Positions 1-9,010 of a DNA stretch of 64,000 nt are shown here, piece after piece; positions within the stretch are counted from its first letter, which is position 1; each line of letters opens with the position of its first letter. This stretch comes from Comamonas sp. GTDB taxonomy: Bacteria; Pseudomonadota; Gammaproteobacteria; Burkholderiales; Burkholderiaceae_C. The DNA is taken from the NCBI GenBank assembly GCA_031277805.1, contig JAITLR010000007.1, positions 248,001-312,000 of the forward strand. Reading direction: 5' to 3'. Below the pieces are notes generated by a model. That model saw only the letters and a list, made by a program, of their open reading frames with translations, ran no database searches and was not told the origin of the DNA. A program made the position numbers and the translations under genes.

Positions 1-264
1 GCAGGGTACGGCAAGCGGCCAGCCTAGCAGGATGAGCACCAGCGGGGCAGCGGACCAGTGCAGCTGCAAAGGCAGCTTGTACAGAGTGGGTAGAGCCCAG
101 GCCCAGGGCAACAGCACCAGAACGGCCAGCAGTGGCGTGATCAGGGCAGATGCCACCGGGTCTTGCATGCCACCGGGCCCCGGGCGGCTGGCCAGCATGC
201 GCCAGGGCCGTGTCAGCAGGGCCAGCAGCAGCATCAGCGCGGCGATCGAGGCTTCCAGAAACAT
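1..264 (-). CDS. Integral membrane protein, partial (3' end outside window)
   Basis: An open frame runs from an ATG at 264 to the window edge without a stop (88 codons visible). The peptide begins MFLEASIAALMLLLALLTRP. It has a hydrophobic N-terminal helix (residues about 5-18), a short hydrophilic loop rich in Gly, Pro and Arg, and further hydrophobic stretches (about 40-58 and 70-86). This is the pattern of a small multi-pass inner-membrane protein. I do not recognise the family. It lies just downstream of mfd on the same strand, 58 bp from the mfd stop, so it could be co-transcribed with it. The C-terminus is cut off by the window. Confidence 0.55.
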   Translation of the reverse strand, partial: MFLEASIAALMLLLALLTRPWRMLASRPGPGGMQDPVASALITPLLAVLVLLPWAWALPTLYKLPLQLHWSAAPLVLILLGWPLAVPC

Positions 265-322
265 GAATTCAGGCTAGCCACACAATGAGAGGCTCAAGCT
301 GCCATGAGCGCCAGAGACCATC

Positions 323-3300
323 TCAGGCATGGACTTCGGCCTCGCTCTTGAGCGGCTGGCCCAGGCTGCGCAGCACATCGCGCACCATCTGGGCACGGTC
401 TTTGGGGTTCTCCAGTTCTTTTTCGATGCGCAGCTTCTCGTTGCCCGCCAGCTTGATGTGCTTGTTCTTCTGGATCAGGTGAATGATGTTCATGGGGTCG
501 ATCGGCGGCTGGGGTTTGAATGTGATGTTGATCACGCCGGGGGCGGCATCGACCTTGACCACGCCATAGGGCTGGCTCAGCACGCGCAGGCGGTGCACGT
601 CGATCAGGGTCTGCGCCTGGGGCGGCAGCTTGCCGAAACGATCCACGATTTCCTCGAGCAAGGTATCGATCTGATCGGCCGTCTTGGCCGTGGCCAGCTT
701 CTTGTAGAACGACAGGCGCAGATGCACATCACCGCAGTAGTCGTTGGGCAACAAGGCCGGGGCGTGCAGATTGATATCGGTGGAAGCCGACAGCGGCGAG
801 AGCAGGTCGGGTTCCTTGCCGGCCTTGAGGCTGCGCACGGCTTCGGACAGCATCTCGTTATAGAGCTGAAAGCCTACTTCCATCATATTGCCGCTCTGGT
901 TTTCGCCCAGCACCTCGCCGGCGCCACGGATTTCCAGGTCATGCATGGCCAGATAGAAGCCCGAGCCCAGCTCCTCCATCTGCTGGATGGCCTCCAGCCG
1001 CTGCTGGGCCTGCTTGGTCAGGCTGTCCAGGTCCGGCACCATCAGATAGGCATAGGCCTGATGGTGGCTGCGGCCCACGCGGCCGCGCAGCTGGTGCAGC
1101 TGGGCCAGACCGAACTTGTCGGCGCGGCTGATGAGAATGGTGTTGGCCGATGGCACGTCGATGCCGGTCTCGATGATGGTCGAGCACAGCAATATGTTGT
1201 AGCGCTGGGCCACGAAATCGCGCATCACGCGTTCCAGCTCGCGCTCGGGCATCTGGCCGTGGGCCACGGCGATGCGCGCCTCGGGCAGGATTTCCTCCAG
1301 CTTCTGCTTGCGGTTCTCTATGGTCTCGACCTCGTTGTGCAGGAAGTAGATCTGTCCGCCGCGCTTGAGTTCGCGCAGCACGGCTTCGCGAATCACACCC
1401 GTGCCCTCGTTGCGCACAAAGGTCTTGATGGCCAGGCGCCGCTGCGGAGCCGTGGCGATCACCGACAGATCACGCAGGCCCTCCAGCGCCATGCCCATGG
1501 TGCGCGGGATCGGCGTGGCTGTGAGCGTGAGCACGTCCACCTCGGCGCGCATGGCCTTCATGGCCTCCTTGTGGCGCACGCCAAAGCGGTGTTCCTCGTC
1601 GATGATGAGCAGGCCCAGGTTCTTGAACTGCGTGGACTCGGACAGCAGCTTGTGCGTGCCGACCACGATATCCACCGTGCCGTCCGAAATGCCCTTGATG
1701 GCCGCCGTGATCTCCTTGCCCGAGCGAAAGCGCGACACCTCGGCCACCTTGATCGGCCATTTGGAGAAGCGGTCCACCAGGGTCTGGTAATGCTGCTCGG
1801 CCAGCAGCGTGGTGGGAGCCAGGAAGGCGACCTGCTTGCCGCCCATGGCCGCCACAAAGGCCGCGCGCAGCGCGACCTCGGTCTTGCCGAAGCCCACATC
1901 ACCGCAGACCAGACGGTCCATGGGCTGGGGGCTGATCATGTCCTGCACCACGGCGTGGATGGCGGCGCGCTGGTCGGCTGTTTCCTCGAAGCCGAAGTCG
2001 GCCACAAACTGCTCGTAGTCGGCAGTGGGGAAGCGGAAGGCATGGCCCTGGCGCGCGGCGCGGCGGGCGTAGATATTGAGCAGCTCGGCGGCCGAGTCGC
2101 GCACCTGCTCGGCGGCCTTGCGCTTGGCTTTTTCCCATTGCGTGCCGCCCAGCTTGTGCAGCGGCGCATCGTCGGGCGAGACGCCGGTGTAGCGGCTGAT
2201 CAGGTGCAACTGGCTGACGGGCACATAGAGCACGGCATCGGCCGCATATTCCAGGTGCAGAAACTCCTGCAGCGCGGGCGTGCCGTCCGGGTTCTTCTGG
2301 CCCATGTCCATATTGATCAGCCCGCGATAGCGGCCTATGCCGTGGTCGGCATGGACGATGGGGTCTCCCACCTTGAGCTCGGAAAGGTCCTTGATCAGGG
2401 CCTCCACATCGCTGACTTGCTCCTGGCGGCGACGACGGCGGCCCGTGGGGCTGCTGGCAAACAGCTCGGTTTCGGTGACGAAGTCCAGGCCTTCCTCGAC
2501 CCAGGCAAAGCCCGTCATCAGGCTGGAGGTGGCGATGCCGACCTTTTCGGTGGCATCGGCCTGGAACTCGGCCAGAGAATCGAACACGGGCGGGTTGACG
2601 CCCGAGGCGCGGAAAAAGTCCAGCAGGCTCTCGCGCCTGCCATCGGATTCGGCCAGAAGCAATACCCGGCTTGCGCCAGCTGCTATGTGTTTTTGCAGCT
2701 TGGCCAGCGGGTCATCGGCCCCGCGCAGCACGGAAAGGTCTTCGAGCTTCTGGAAGATGGCGCTGTCGGCCACATCTTCGGTGCCCGGGCGCAAGGCCAG
2801 CTGGGCGTGTTCCTTGCTGCGGGTATAGAACTGCTCGGCGCTGAGAAACAGGGTCTCGGGCGGCAGCGCCGGGTGGTCGGGGTCGCCTTGCACCAGGCGG
2901 TAGCGGTCCTTGGTGTCCTGCCAGAAGCGCTGGAAGGCCGGCTCCAGATCGCCGTGCAGCACCACGGTGGCCTCGTCGCCCAGATAGTCAAAGACCGTGG
3001 CCGTCTCGTCAAAGAACAGCGGCAGGTAGTACTCGATGCCGGCCGTGGCAATGCCCAGACCCATGTCCTTGTAGATGCGGCTGCGCGTGGGGTCGCCCTC
3101 GAGCAGCTCGCGCCAGCGGCTGCGGAACTTGGCGCGTGCCTCCTCGTCCATCGGGAATTCGCGGCCGGGCAGCAGGCGCACCTCGGGCACGGGGTAGAGG
3201 CTGCGCTGGCTGTCGGGGTCGAAGGTGCGGATGGAGTCGATCTCGTCGTCGAACAGGTCCACGCGGTAGGGTTGGAGCGAGCCCATGGGGAACAGGTCGA

Positions 3301-3814
3301 TCAGGCCGCCGCGCACCGCGTACTCGCCATGGCTGACCACCTGGGACACATGCTGGTAGCCCGCCAGCGTGAGCTGGGCCTTGAGCTTGGCCTCGTCCAG
3401 CTTCTGGCCCTGCTTGAATTCAAAGGTATAGCCGGCCAGAAACGAGGGCGGGGCCAGGCGATAGAGGGCCGTGGTGGCGGGCACGATGACCACATCGGCG
3501 CCATGCTGCTTGTCGCGCTGGTTGATGCGCCACAGCGTGGCCAGGCGCTCGCTGATCAGATCCTGGTGCGGCGAGAAGCTGTCGTAGGGCAGGGTTTCCC
3601 AGTCGGGAAACAATGCGCAGCGCAGCTCGGGGGCGAAGAAGGCCATCTCCTCCATGAGGCGGTGGGCATCGGCGGCATCGGCCGTGACGATGGCCGTGAC
3701 CCGGCCGTCTTGCTTTTCACGCTCGCCCAGCCTGGCCAGCAGCAGCGCGTCGGCGCTGCCAACGGGGCGGGGCAGGTGAAAGCGTTTACCGGGGGTGAGC
3801 TTGGGCAGTTGCAT
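323..3814 (-). CDS. mfd: Transcription-repair coupling factor Mfd
   Basis: 1163 residues, close to the usual 1150 for Mfd. This ATP-dependent translocase removes RNA polymerase stalled at DNA lesions and recruits UvrA. The N-terminal part is UvrB-like (for example FPDWETLPYDSFSPHQD near residue 70). The RNA-polymerase interaction region follows around residues 475-500 (KVGDPIVHADHGIGRYRGL). The helicase core has Walker A (GDVGFGKT, about 636), DEEH (about 735) and the TATPIPRTM and QLRGRVGRS motifs. The TRCF C-terminal domain closes the protein. ATG 3814 is used because the family N-terminus fits there; I see no strong Shine-Dalgarno. It is transcribed divergently from ispD. Confidence 0.97.
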   Translation of the reverse strand: MQLPKLTPGKRFHLPRPVGSADALLLARLGEREKQDGRVTAIVTADAADAHRLMEEMAFFAPELRCALFPDWETLPYDSFSPHQDLISERLATLWRINQRDKQHGADVVIVPATTALYRLAPPSFLAGYTFEFKQGQKLDEAKLKAQLTLAGYQHVSQVVSHGEYAVRGGLIDLFPMGSLQPYRVDLFDDEIDSIRTFDPDSQRSLYPVPEVRLLPGREFPMDEEARAKFRSRWRELLEGDPTRSRIYKDMGLGIATAGIEYYLPLFFDETATVFDYLGDEATVVLHGDLEPAFQRFWQDTKDRYRLVQGDPDHPALPPETLFLSAEQFYTRSKEHAQLALRPGTEDVADSAIFQKLEDLSVLRGADDPLAKLQKHIAAGASRVLLLAESDGRRESLLDFFRASGVNPPVFDSLAEFQADATEKVGIATSSLMTGFAWVEEGLDFVTETELFASSPTGRRRRRQEQVSDVEALIKDLSELKVGDPIVHADHGIGRYRGLINMDMGQKNPDGTPALQEFLHLEYAADAVLYVPVSQLHLISRYTGVSPDDAPLHKLGGTQWEKAKRKAAEQVRDSAAELLNIYARRAARQGHAFRFPTADYEQFVADFGFEETADQRAAIHAVVQDMISPQPMDRLVCGDVGFGKTEVALRAAFVAAMGGKQVAFLAPTTLLAEQHYQTLVDRFSKWPIKVAEVSRFRSGKEITAAIKGISDGTVDIVVGTHKLLSESTQFKNLGLLIIDEEHRFGVRHKEAMKAMRAEVDVLTLTATPIPRTMGMALEGLRDLSVIATAPQRRLAIKTFVRNEGTGVIREAVLRELKRGGQIYFLHNEVETIENRKQKLEEILPEARIAVAHGQMPERELERVMRDFVAQRYNILLCSTIIETGIDVPSANTILISRADKFGLAQLHQLRGRVGRSHHQAYAYLMVPDLDSLTKQAQQRLEAIQQMEELGSGFYLAMHDLEIRGAGEVLGENQSGNMMEVGFQLYNEMLSEAVRSLKAGKEPDLLSPLSASTDINLHAPALLPNDYCGDVHLRLSFYKKLATAKTADQIDTLLEEIVDRFGKLPPQAQTLIDVHRLRVLSQPYGVVKVDAAPGVINITFKPQPPIDPMNIIHLIQKNKHIKLAGNEKLRIEKELENPKDRAQMVRDVLRSLGQPLKSEAEVHA

Positions 3815-4061
3815 GGTTTTTCACAGACGAGCGCAGGCAGCGGCACACAGGTGTGGGCTGGATGCAAAAAAAACGGGGACAGATTGAATGCGGACGAGTC
3901 CGGCCATCAAAGGCAGGGCTCACAGCCCAATCAGCGCGGAGCTGACGGTTGGCGGCGCATTCACTCAAAATGGGGACACCTCAAGGCGATGCAAGCCGAA
4001 AGCAGGTCGTTGATGGATCTCGCGGGCTTTCGGACGAAATGGTGATTTTAAAATACTGTGC

Positions 4062-4856
4062 ATGACAGATCGGTTTTTCTCGCCTGAGTCCATGACGGAC
4101 GACAAGGCAAACGCTACGGCGGCGGCGTCCCCGGCATCTGCACCCCGCTGCTGGGGGCTGATTCCCTGCGCGGGCGTCGGTCTGCGTGCCATTGCTGCAG
4201 ATTCCCCGGCCCCCGAGCTGCCCAAGCAATACCAGAGCGTTGCGGGCCAGCCCATGGTCATGCACACGTTGGCCGCCATGCTGGCGGTGGAGCGCATGCA
4301 CAGTGTGCTGCTGGTAGTCTCTGCTGCCGATGGTTTCTGGCAGGGGCGCGACATGGACGCCCGGCTCGGCATTGCTGCCTGCGGCGGAGCCACCCGTGCC
4401 GAGACCGTGAGCAACGGCCTGCAGGAGTTGCTGCGCATGGGGGCCAGCGGCGAAGACTGGGTGCTGGTGCATGACGCGGCGCGCTGTCTGGTCGCATCGG
4501 CGCAGGTCAATGTCTTGATCGATGCCTGCCTGCCGGATGCGGTAGGGGGGCTGCTGGCGCTGAAGCTGCCCGACACCCTCAAGCAGCAGGCCGCCGGTGC
4601 GGGCCCGGCGCGTGTGGCGCAGACAGTGGAGCGCAGCGACAAATGGCTGGCCCAGACGCCTCAGATGTTCCGCATTGCAGCCTTGCTGGCCGCGCTGCAG
4701 GCGGCGGGTGCTGCCGTGACCGACGAAGCCAGCGCCATGGAACTGGCCGGTCACTCACCCAGACTGGTGCCGGGCGGTGCGCAGAACTTCAAGGTGACCT
4801 ACCCCGATGACTTTGCGTTGGCCGAGGCCGTGTTGCTGCAGCGCAAGCTTGATTGA
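4062..4856 (+). CDS. ispD: 2-C-methyl-D-erythritol 4-phosphate cytidylyltransferase IspD
   Basis: 264 residues. It makes CDP-methylerythritol from MEP and CTP in the non-mevalonate isoprenoid pathway. The nucleotide-binding start reads LIPCAGVGLRAIAADSPAPE followed by LPKQYQ, a slightly expanded version of the IspD signature. VHDAARCLV and AQTPQMFR are the later conserved blocks, and KVTYPDDFALAEAVL is the usual C-terminal motif. A second in-frame ATG at 4092 could be the true start, since the first 25 or so residues precede the conserved domain and neither ATG has a clear ribosome site. ispF follows after 55 bp, the common betaproteobacterial ispD-ispF pairing. Confidence 0.95.
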   Translation: MTDRFFSPESMTDDKANATAAASPASAPRCWGLIPCAGVGLRAIAADSPAPELPKQYQSVAGQPMVMHTLAAMLAVERMHSVLLVVSAADGFWQGRDMDARLGIAACGGATRAETVSNGLQELLRMGASGEDWVLVHDAARCLVASAQVNVLIDACLPDAVGGLLALKLPDTLKQQAAGAGPARVAQTVERSDKWLAQTPQMFRIAALLAALQAAGAAVTDEASAMELAGHSPRLVPGGAQNFKVTYPDDFALAEAVLLQRKLD

Positions 4857-4911
4857 CTATTGAATGTATAGCGGCCTGCGCATGACAGGTAAGCGTTAGA
4901 CAAGGATTTTT

Positions 4912-5391
4912 ATGAATTTTCGTATTGGTGAAGGCTGGGATGTCCATGCCCTGGTTCCTGGGCGCAAGCTGATTCTCGGCGGTGTCGAAGTGCCTCACAG
5001 CCTGGGCTTGCTCGGCCATTCGGATGCCGACGTGCTGTTGCACGCGATCACCGATGCCTTGTTCGGCGCTGCGGCGCTGGGCGATATCGGCCGCCATTTC
5101 TCGGATACCGATGTGCAGTTCAAGGGAGCGGACTCTGCCGTGCTGCTGGCCGAGGCTGCCAAGCGCGTGCGCGCCAAGGGCTTCGAGATCGGCAATATCG
5201 ACAGCACCATCGTGGCCCAGGCGCCCAAGCTGGCACCCCATATCGAGAAGATGCGAGAGCGTATTGCCCAGGTGCTGGGGCTGGATGTGGAGCAGGTCAA
5301 CGTCAAGGCCAAGACGGCCGAGAAACTGGGTCCTGTGGGTCAGCTGCAGGCCATGGAGGCCCGTGCCGTGGCCTTGCTCTACAAGGCTTGA
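4912..5391 (+). CDS. ispF: 2-C-methyl-D-erythritol 2,4-cyclodiphosphate synthase IspF
   Basis: 159 residues, the normal length. It cyclises CDP-ME 2-phosphate to MEcPP, two steps after IspD. The metal ligands Asp10, His12 (GWDVHAL) and His44 ([13 protein letters not shown]) are in place. The C-terminal substrate motif [12 protein letters not shown] is intact. A ribosome site (AAGGA) precedes the ATG at 4912. It lies downstream of ispD and ends a few bases before the convergent sensor-kinase gene (stop 5391 against 5395). Confidence 0.97.
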   Translation: MNFRIGEGWDVHALVPGRKLILGGVEVPHSLGLLGHSDADVLLHAITDALFGAAALGDIGRHFSDTDVQFKGADSAVLLAEAAKRVRAKGFEIGNIDSTIVAQAPKLAPHIEKMRERIAQVLGLDVEQVNVKAKTAEKLGPVGQLQAMEARAVALLYKA

Positions 5392-5394
5392 GGA

Positions 5395-6894
5395 TCAGTC
5401 CTCGCCTGCCTCATCTTTTTTGTCGCGAGGCAGATTGCGCAGCACCTGAGGGCGCTGCAGGCGTTGTTCAGGTGCGACTGCCGCTGTCACTCCCATGGCG
5501 CGCTGCAGTTGCAGATGGGCGACAAGTCCGCCAGAAGATGAGTTGGACAACGCCAGAATGCCGCCCATGCGCTGCACCGTCTTGTCCACGATGGACAGGC
5601 CCAGGCCGGCACCAGCTGCGGCCGTGCGGGCAGAGTCACCGCGAAAGAAAGGCTGGGTCAGATTGGAGAGGTGCTCTGGCGGCACGCCCTTGCCATGGTC
5701 TCGGATACGGATGACCACCCATTTCTCGCTTTCCTTGGCAATGACATCGACCTGCGTGGTGTCGGTATCCGGTGTCTTGCCATAGCGGCGCGCATTCTCG
5801 AACAGGTTGGAGACTACGCGGGCCAGCTCCACCTCGTCGGCCATCACGTAGAGGTTTTCCGGCACGTTCATATTGATCTGCAGTTCGCGATGATCCTGCA
5901 CTGCATAAACGCAGGAGGCGATCACGGCATGCAGGTCAACGGGGCTCAGGACCACGTTGTGGTCGGGGCGTGCGTAATCCAGGAATTTGTCGATGGTTGC
6001 ATCAAGCTGCACGATGTCGGCCACCATGTGTTCGCGGGCCACATCGTCATAGACGCTCATTTCCGTTTCGAGCCGCAGGCGCGCCAAGGGCGTGCGCAGG
6101 TCGTGAGAGATGCCGGCCAGCATCACGGCTCGGTCCTGTTCCAGTTTGGCCAGCTTCTTTGCCATGCGATTGAAGCCGATATTGACCTCGCGGATTTCGC
6201 TGGTCACGGCTTCTTCGTCGAGCTGGCTGGCCTCGAAATCGCCTTCCCGTACCCGGTTGGCGGCATAGGACAGTTGCTTGAGCGGTCGGTTGATCAGGCG
6301 TGCAATGGCCGCCGCGCCGACCAAAGACAGCAGGGCGGCCGTAATCAGCCAGATCAGCCAGGTCTGGCCGCTGGCTGGAGTGAAACGTGACTGGTCCATC
6401 AGCAGCCAGTTCCGGTCCCCGTTGATATTGAATCCCACCCACAGCCCCGGCTCTTTGTTGACGCTGCGCGCCACCACCGTGCCATAGCCCAGGCGTCTTG
6501 TCAGCTCTTCGGTCAGGCGCTGGCCCAGGGCGTTCTGCTCCAGCGGCTCGAAGGTGTCGCCGGGTTCGCGCGGCAGAATGCGCACGCCTTCCTGGTCGGC
6601 CATGGTCTTGATGAGGGAGACGCGGTTGATGGCATCGGAGTGCACCAGCGCCGCGCGGCTCAGATTGACCAGCGATGCCACTTGCCGGGCGGTCTGCAGC
6701 GTGCGGGGTTCGAAGTCCAGGGCGCGCAGGGTTTGCAACCAGGCAAGAATGCTGCCCACCAGCAACAAGGCCAGCAGGCAGAAAGTGCGCCAGAACAGGT
6801 TCAGACCTACGGGGGAACGTGCCGTCGCGCGCCGCTCATACTCCAGAGGTACGGGGCTGGTGGCGTCTGGCGGCGTGTTGGAATAAGCACTCAT
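5395..6894 (-). CDS. envZ: EnvZ/RisS-type sensor histidine kinase
   Basis: About 499 residues from ATG 6894; the frame stays open to a TTG at 6948, which would add 18 residues. An N-terminal transmembrane helix (FCLLALLLVGSILAWL), a periplasmic sensor region and a second helix (WLIWLITAALLSLVGAAA) lead into a HAMP linker. The H-box GISHDLRTPLARLRLE follows, with the phospho-acceptor His near residue 263. The N-box is NLFENARRYG and the ATP lid boxes are RDHGKGVPPEHL and GAGLGLSIV. It lies downstream of ompR on the same strand, as in Bordetella risAS, and probably signals osmotic, acid or other envelope conditions to that regulator. A perfect hairpin lies between the two genes. Confidence 0.9.
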   Translation of the reverse strand: MSAYSNTPPDATSPVPLEYERRATARSPVGLNLFWRTFCLLALLLVGSILAWLQTLRALDFEPRTLQTARQVASLVNLSRAALVHSDAINRVSLIKTMADQEGVRILPREPGDTFEPLEQNALGQRLTEELTRRLGYGTVVARSVNKEPGLWVGFNINGDRNWLLMDQSRFTPASGQTWLIWLITAALLSLVGAAAIARLINRPLKQLSYAANRVREGDFEASQLDEEAVTSEIREVNIGFNRMAKKLAKLEQDRAVMLAGISHDLRTPLARLRLETEMSVYDDVAREHMVADIVQLDATIDKFLDYARPDHNVVLSPVDLHAVIASCVYAVQDHRELQINMNVPENLYVMADEVELARVVSNLFENARRYGKTPDTDTTQVDVIAKESEKWVVIRIRDHGKGVPPEHLSNLTQPFFRGDSARTAAAGAGLGLSIVDKTVQRMGGILALSNSSSGGLVAHLQLQRAMGVTAAVAPEQRLQRPQVLRNLPRDKKDEAGED

Positions 6895-7027
6895 GAACAG
6901 CAATGCGGAAATAACTGGATCCGAGGGTACGCCCAATATGGGCGGCAAGGGTTACGGTTTGCCCAAAAAGTGTCTATCTACTGGCGGGTGTTGAAAGAGA
7001 TTGACTTATTGACCGGCACCCAAGCGA

Positions 7028-7054
7028 AACAAGCCGCGCAGCGGGCGGCTTGTT
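7028..7054 (-). terminator. Perfect 10-bp hairpin between ompR and envZ
   Basis: AACAAGCCGC (7028-7037) and GCGGCTTGTT (7045-7054) form a perfect inverted repeat with a 7-base loop. It lies 3' of the ompR stop and 5' of the kinase start in the direction of transcription. The U-tract on the minus strand is weak (TTTCGCTTG), so it may act as a partial terminator or RNA-stabilising hairpin rather than a full stop. Confidence 0.6.
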
Positions 7055-7073
7055 GCAATGAAGGCAGGCAATA

Positions 7074-7805
7074 TCAGTTCATGCCATCGGGTACGAACAC
7101 ATAGCCCACGCCCCACACCGTCTGAATATAGCGGGGGGCAGCGGCGTCTTCCTCGATCAGCTTGCGCAGGCGCGAGACCTGCACGTCCAGGCTGCGGTCA
7201 AAGGGTTCGAACTCGCGGCCGCGGGCCAGCAGGGCCAGTTTTTCACGCGACAGTGGCTGGCGAGGGTGACGCACCAGGGCCTTGAGCATGGCGAATTCAC
7301 CAGTAGTCAAAGGCAGCTCCTCGCCATTTTTCTGCAGCACACGTGTGCCCAGATCGAAGTTGAAGGGGCCGAAGGTGACGACTTCGTTGTCGCCCGAAGG
7401 AGCACCGGGCGCTTCCTGAGGAGGGCGACGGCGCAGCACGGCGTGGATACGTGCCAGCAGTTCGCGGGGGTTGAAAGGCTTGCCCAGATAGTCGTCTGCG
7501 CCCACTTCCAGACCCACGATGCGGTCTACATCTTCGCCCTTGGCGGTCAGCATGATGATGGGCGTGCGGTCGTTGGCCGAGCGCAGGCGGCGGCAGATGG
7601 ACAGGCCGTCTTCGCCAGGCATCATCAGGTCCAGCACGATCAGATCGACGGTTTCGCGCAGCAGGATGCGGTTCAGTGCCTTGCCGTCTTCGGCAATCAT
7701 GATCTCGAAGCCTTCCTGCGTCAGATAGCGGCGCAGCAGGTCACGGATGCGTGCATCGTCATCCACGACCAGGATCTTGTCGGTACGGGTGCTTGTCGTT
7801 GCCAT
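7074..7805 (-). CDS. ompR: OmpR/RisA-type response regulator
   Basis: 243 residues from ATG 7805. The frame has another ATG at 7811, but an AAGG ribosome site abuts that codon and is correctly spaced only for 7805. The receiver domain carries the acidic pair DDD near residue 16, the phosphorylated Asp59 in VLDLMMP and the conserved Lys109 in GKPF. The C-terminal winged helix (GPFNFDLGTRVLQKNGEE, then VQTVWGVGYVFVPDG-like end) is of the OmpR/PhoB type. It is followed by its kinase gene. The upstream region holds GTAACA-type boxes that may be autoregulatory. Confidence 0.95.
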   Translation of the reverse strand: MATTSTRTDKILVVDDDARIRDLLRRYLTQEGFEIMIAEDGKALNRILLRETVDLIVLDLMMPGEDGLSICRRLRSANDRTPIIMLTAKGEDVDRIVGLEVGADDYLGKPFNPRELLARIHAVLRRRPPQEAPGAPSGDNEVVTFGPFNFDLGTRVLQKNGEELPLTTGEFAMLKALVRHPRQPLSREKLALLARGREFEPFDRSLDVQVSRLRKLIEEDAAAPRYIQTVWGVGYVFVPDGMN

Positions 7806-8117
7806 GATCATCCTTGTCGATTTATTTGTAACAGGCAGATTGTTATCGCTTGGAGAAAAAAATCCAGCGAAAACGGGATGAGTTTTGCCTGTTGTTACAA
7901 ATGTTGCGTGTGTTAATAGAACAATAAATGTTTCTTTATCGAATTTTAATGTGAATTGAACTTTTGATGCAATTGTTGTTCCATTGATGTGTTTAATATC
8001 TGTAATTCGTACAGCAAGTAGCTATAGCGACTGACAAGACGGATGCGGCCAGTGCGGTGTGATGGCTGGCATGCACTTGTTTCCATGGCTGTCCATTTAT
8101 TTCCAAGGGTGAACCGA
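7806..8117. promoter_or_regulatory. Divergent ompR / SIMPL-gene control region
   Basis: An AT-rich gap holding divergent promoters. TTTGTAACAGGC (7825-7836) and GCCTGTTGTTACAAA (7887-7901) form an interrupted dyad. The GTAACA elements resemble OmpR-binding half-sites, so autoregulation of ompR is a reasonable inference. An open frame extends upstream of the SIMPL gene to 8043, but it lacks a ribosome site and is not counted as coding. Confidence 0.4.
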
Positions 8118-8873
8118 ATGACTCTGTATTCCAAACCACAATCTCTGTCCCGTACCGTGACGGCTGGCCTGCTGCTGGCGGCGGCCACTGGTTCTCAGGC
8201 CTGGGCGCAAAGCGCTGGCCACAATGCCCAAGTGCCGATGAACGTGGTGCAACTGGCTGCCCAGGGCGTGGTGGAGGTCAAGCAGGACTGGATGACAGCC
8301 ACACTCTCCGCAACCAAGGATGGGCGTGATGCCGCCACGGTGCAGTCACAACTGCAAAAGGCGGTTGAGGCTGCCATGACTACCCTGCGTGCCGACGCAC
8401 GTGCAGGCCAGATGGAAGTGAGTACAGGCAACTTCTCGATTTCGCCGCGCTATGGCAACAACGGCAAGGTGGAAGGCTGGCAGGGCCAGGCCGATATCGT
8501 GCTGCAGGGACGTGACTTTGTACGTATTACCCAGTCCGCAGCCAAGGTGCAGGACATGACGCTGTCAGGAACAAGCTTTGGCCTGTCGCGCGAGGCGCGT
8601 GAAAAGGTGGAGGGTGAAGCCCAGGCCAAGGCGATAGAGAACTTCCGCCAGCGTGCGGCAGCGATTTCCAAAAGCTTTGGCTTTGCCGGCTACAGCGTGC
8701 GGGAAGTCAGCGTCCATGCCAGCGGAGGCAATGTGCGGCCCATGCTGCAAGCCCGCGCCGCAAGCATGAGTATGGCCAAGTCGGCAGGCTATGCGGATGC
8801 CGCACCGGTGCCGGTCGAGTCGGATAGTGCCGAGGTGACGGTCAATGTCAGCGGCTCGGTGCAGATGCAGTAA
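8118..8873 (+). CDS. SIMPL-domain (DUF541) periplasmic protein
   Basis: 251 residues from ATG 8118, chosen because a ribosome site (AAGGGTG) precedes it and a signal peptide begins there (hydrophobic TAGLLLAAATGSQAWAQ, cleavage likely after AWA). The mature part has the SIMPL/DUF541 look: an opening VEVKQDWMTATLSATKDGRD segment, then FSISPRYGNNGKVEGWQGQA, and helices rich in Ala and Gln. Family members are periplasmic or outer-membrane-associated proteins such as E. coli YggE, linked to oxidative stress; the biochemical role is not established. It is a single gene ended by a strong terminator. Confidence 0.85.
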   Translation: MTLYSKPQSLSRTVTAGLLLAAATGSQAWAQSAGHNAQVPMNVVQLAAQGVVEVKQDWMTATLSATKDGRDAATVQSQLQKAVEAAMTTLRADARAGQMEVSTGNFSISPRYGNNGKVEGWQGQADIVLQGRDFVRITQSAAKVQDMTLSGTSFGLSREAREKVEGEAQAKAIENFRQRAAAISKSFGFAGYSVREVSVHASGGNVRPMLQARAASMSMAKSAGYADAAPVPVESDSAEVTVNVSGSVQMQ

Positions 8874-8897
8874 GCAGTACCAAGGGTGCTGATATGA

Positions 8898-8927
8898 AAA
8901 AAGGAGCTGCTTGCGCAGCTCCTTTTT
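8898..8927. terminator. Bidirectional rho-independent terminator
   Basis: A 13-bp stem (8898-8910 with 8915-8927; AAAAAGGAGCTGC and its complement) with a four-base loop TTGC. It carries A and T tracts on its two sides, so it can end both the SIMPL gene and the convergent 3-hydroxybutyrate dehydrogenase transcript. Confidence 0.85.
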
Positions 8928-8949
8928 GATTTTCATCATGAATTGAGTC

Positions 8950-8998
8950 TGAAACCATAAGCTAGCCAGCGTTAGTTGCTATCTAATTGATGGTTTCA
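8950..8998. repeat. Small palindromic element near the bdhA 3' end
   Basis: TGAAACCAT (8950-8958) and ATGGTTTCA (8990-8998) are perfect inverted arms around a 31-base interior. The interior, read on the minus strand, is GATAGC..AACGCTGGCTAGCTT. That resembles the GCTGC..GCGCT core of the larger palindrome at 29299-29376, so both may belong to one Comamonadaceae intergenic repeat family. Confidence 0.45.
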
Positions 8999-9010
8999 CG
9001 GAGCAGCCAC

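Noticed and set aside
329..4045. Plus-strand open frame of 1238 codons opposite mfd
   Set aside because: It mirrors mfd on the other strand, is extremely rich in His, Gln, Gly and Leu as expected from the antisense of a high-GC gene, and has no domain signature.
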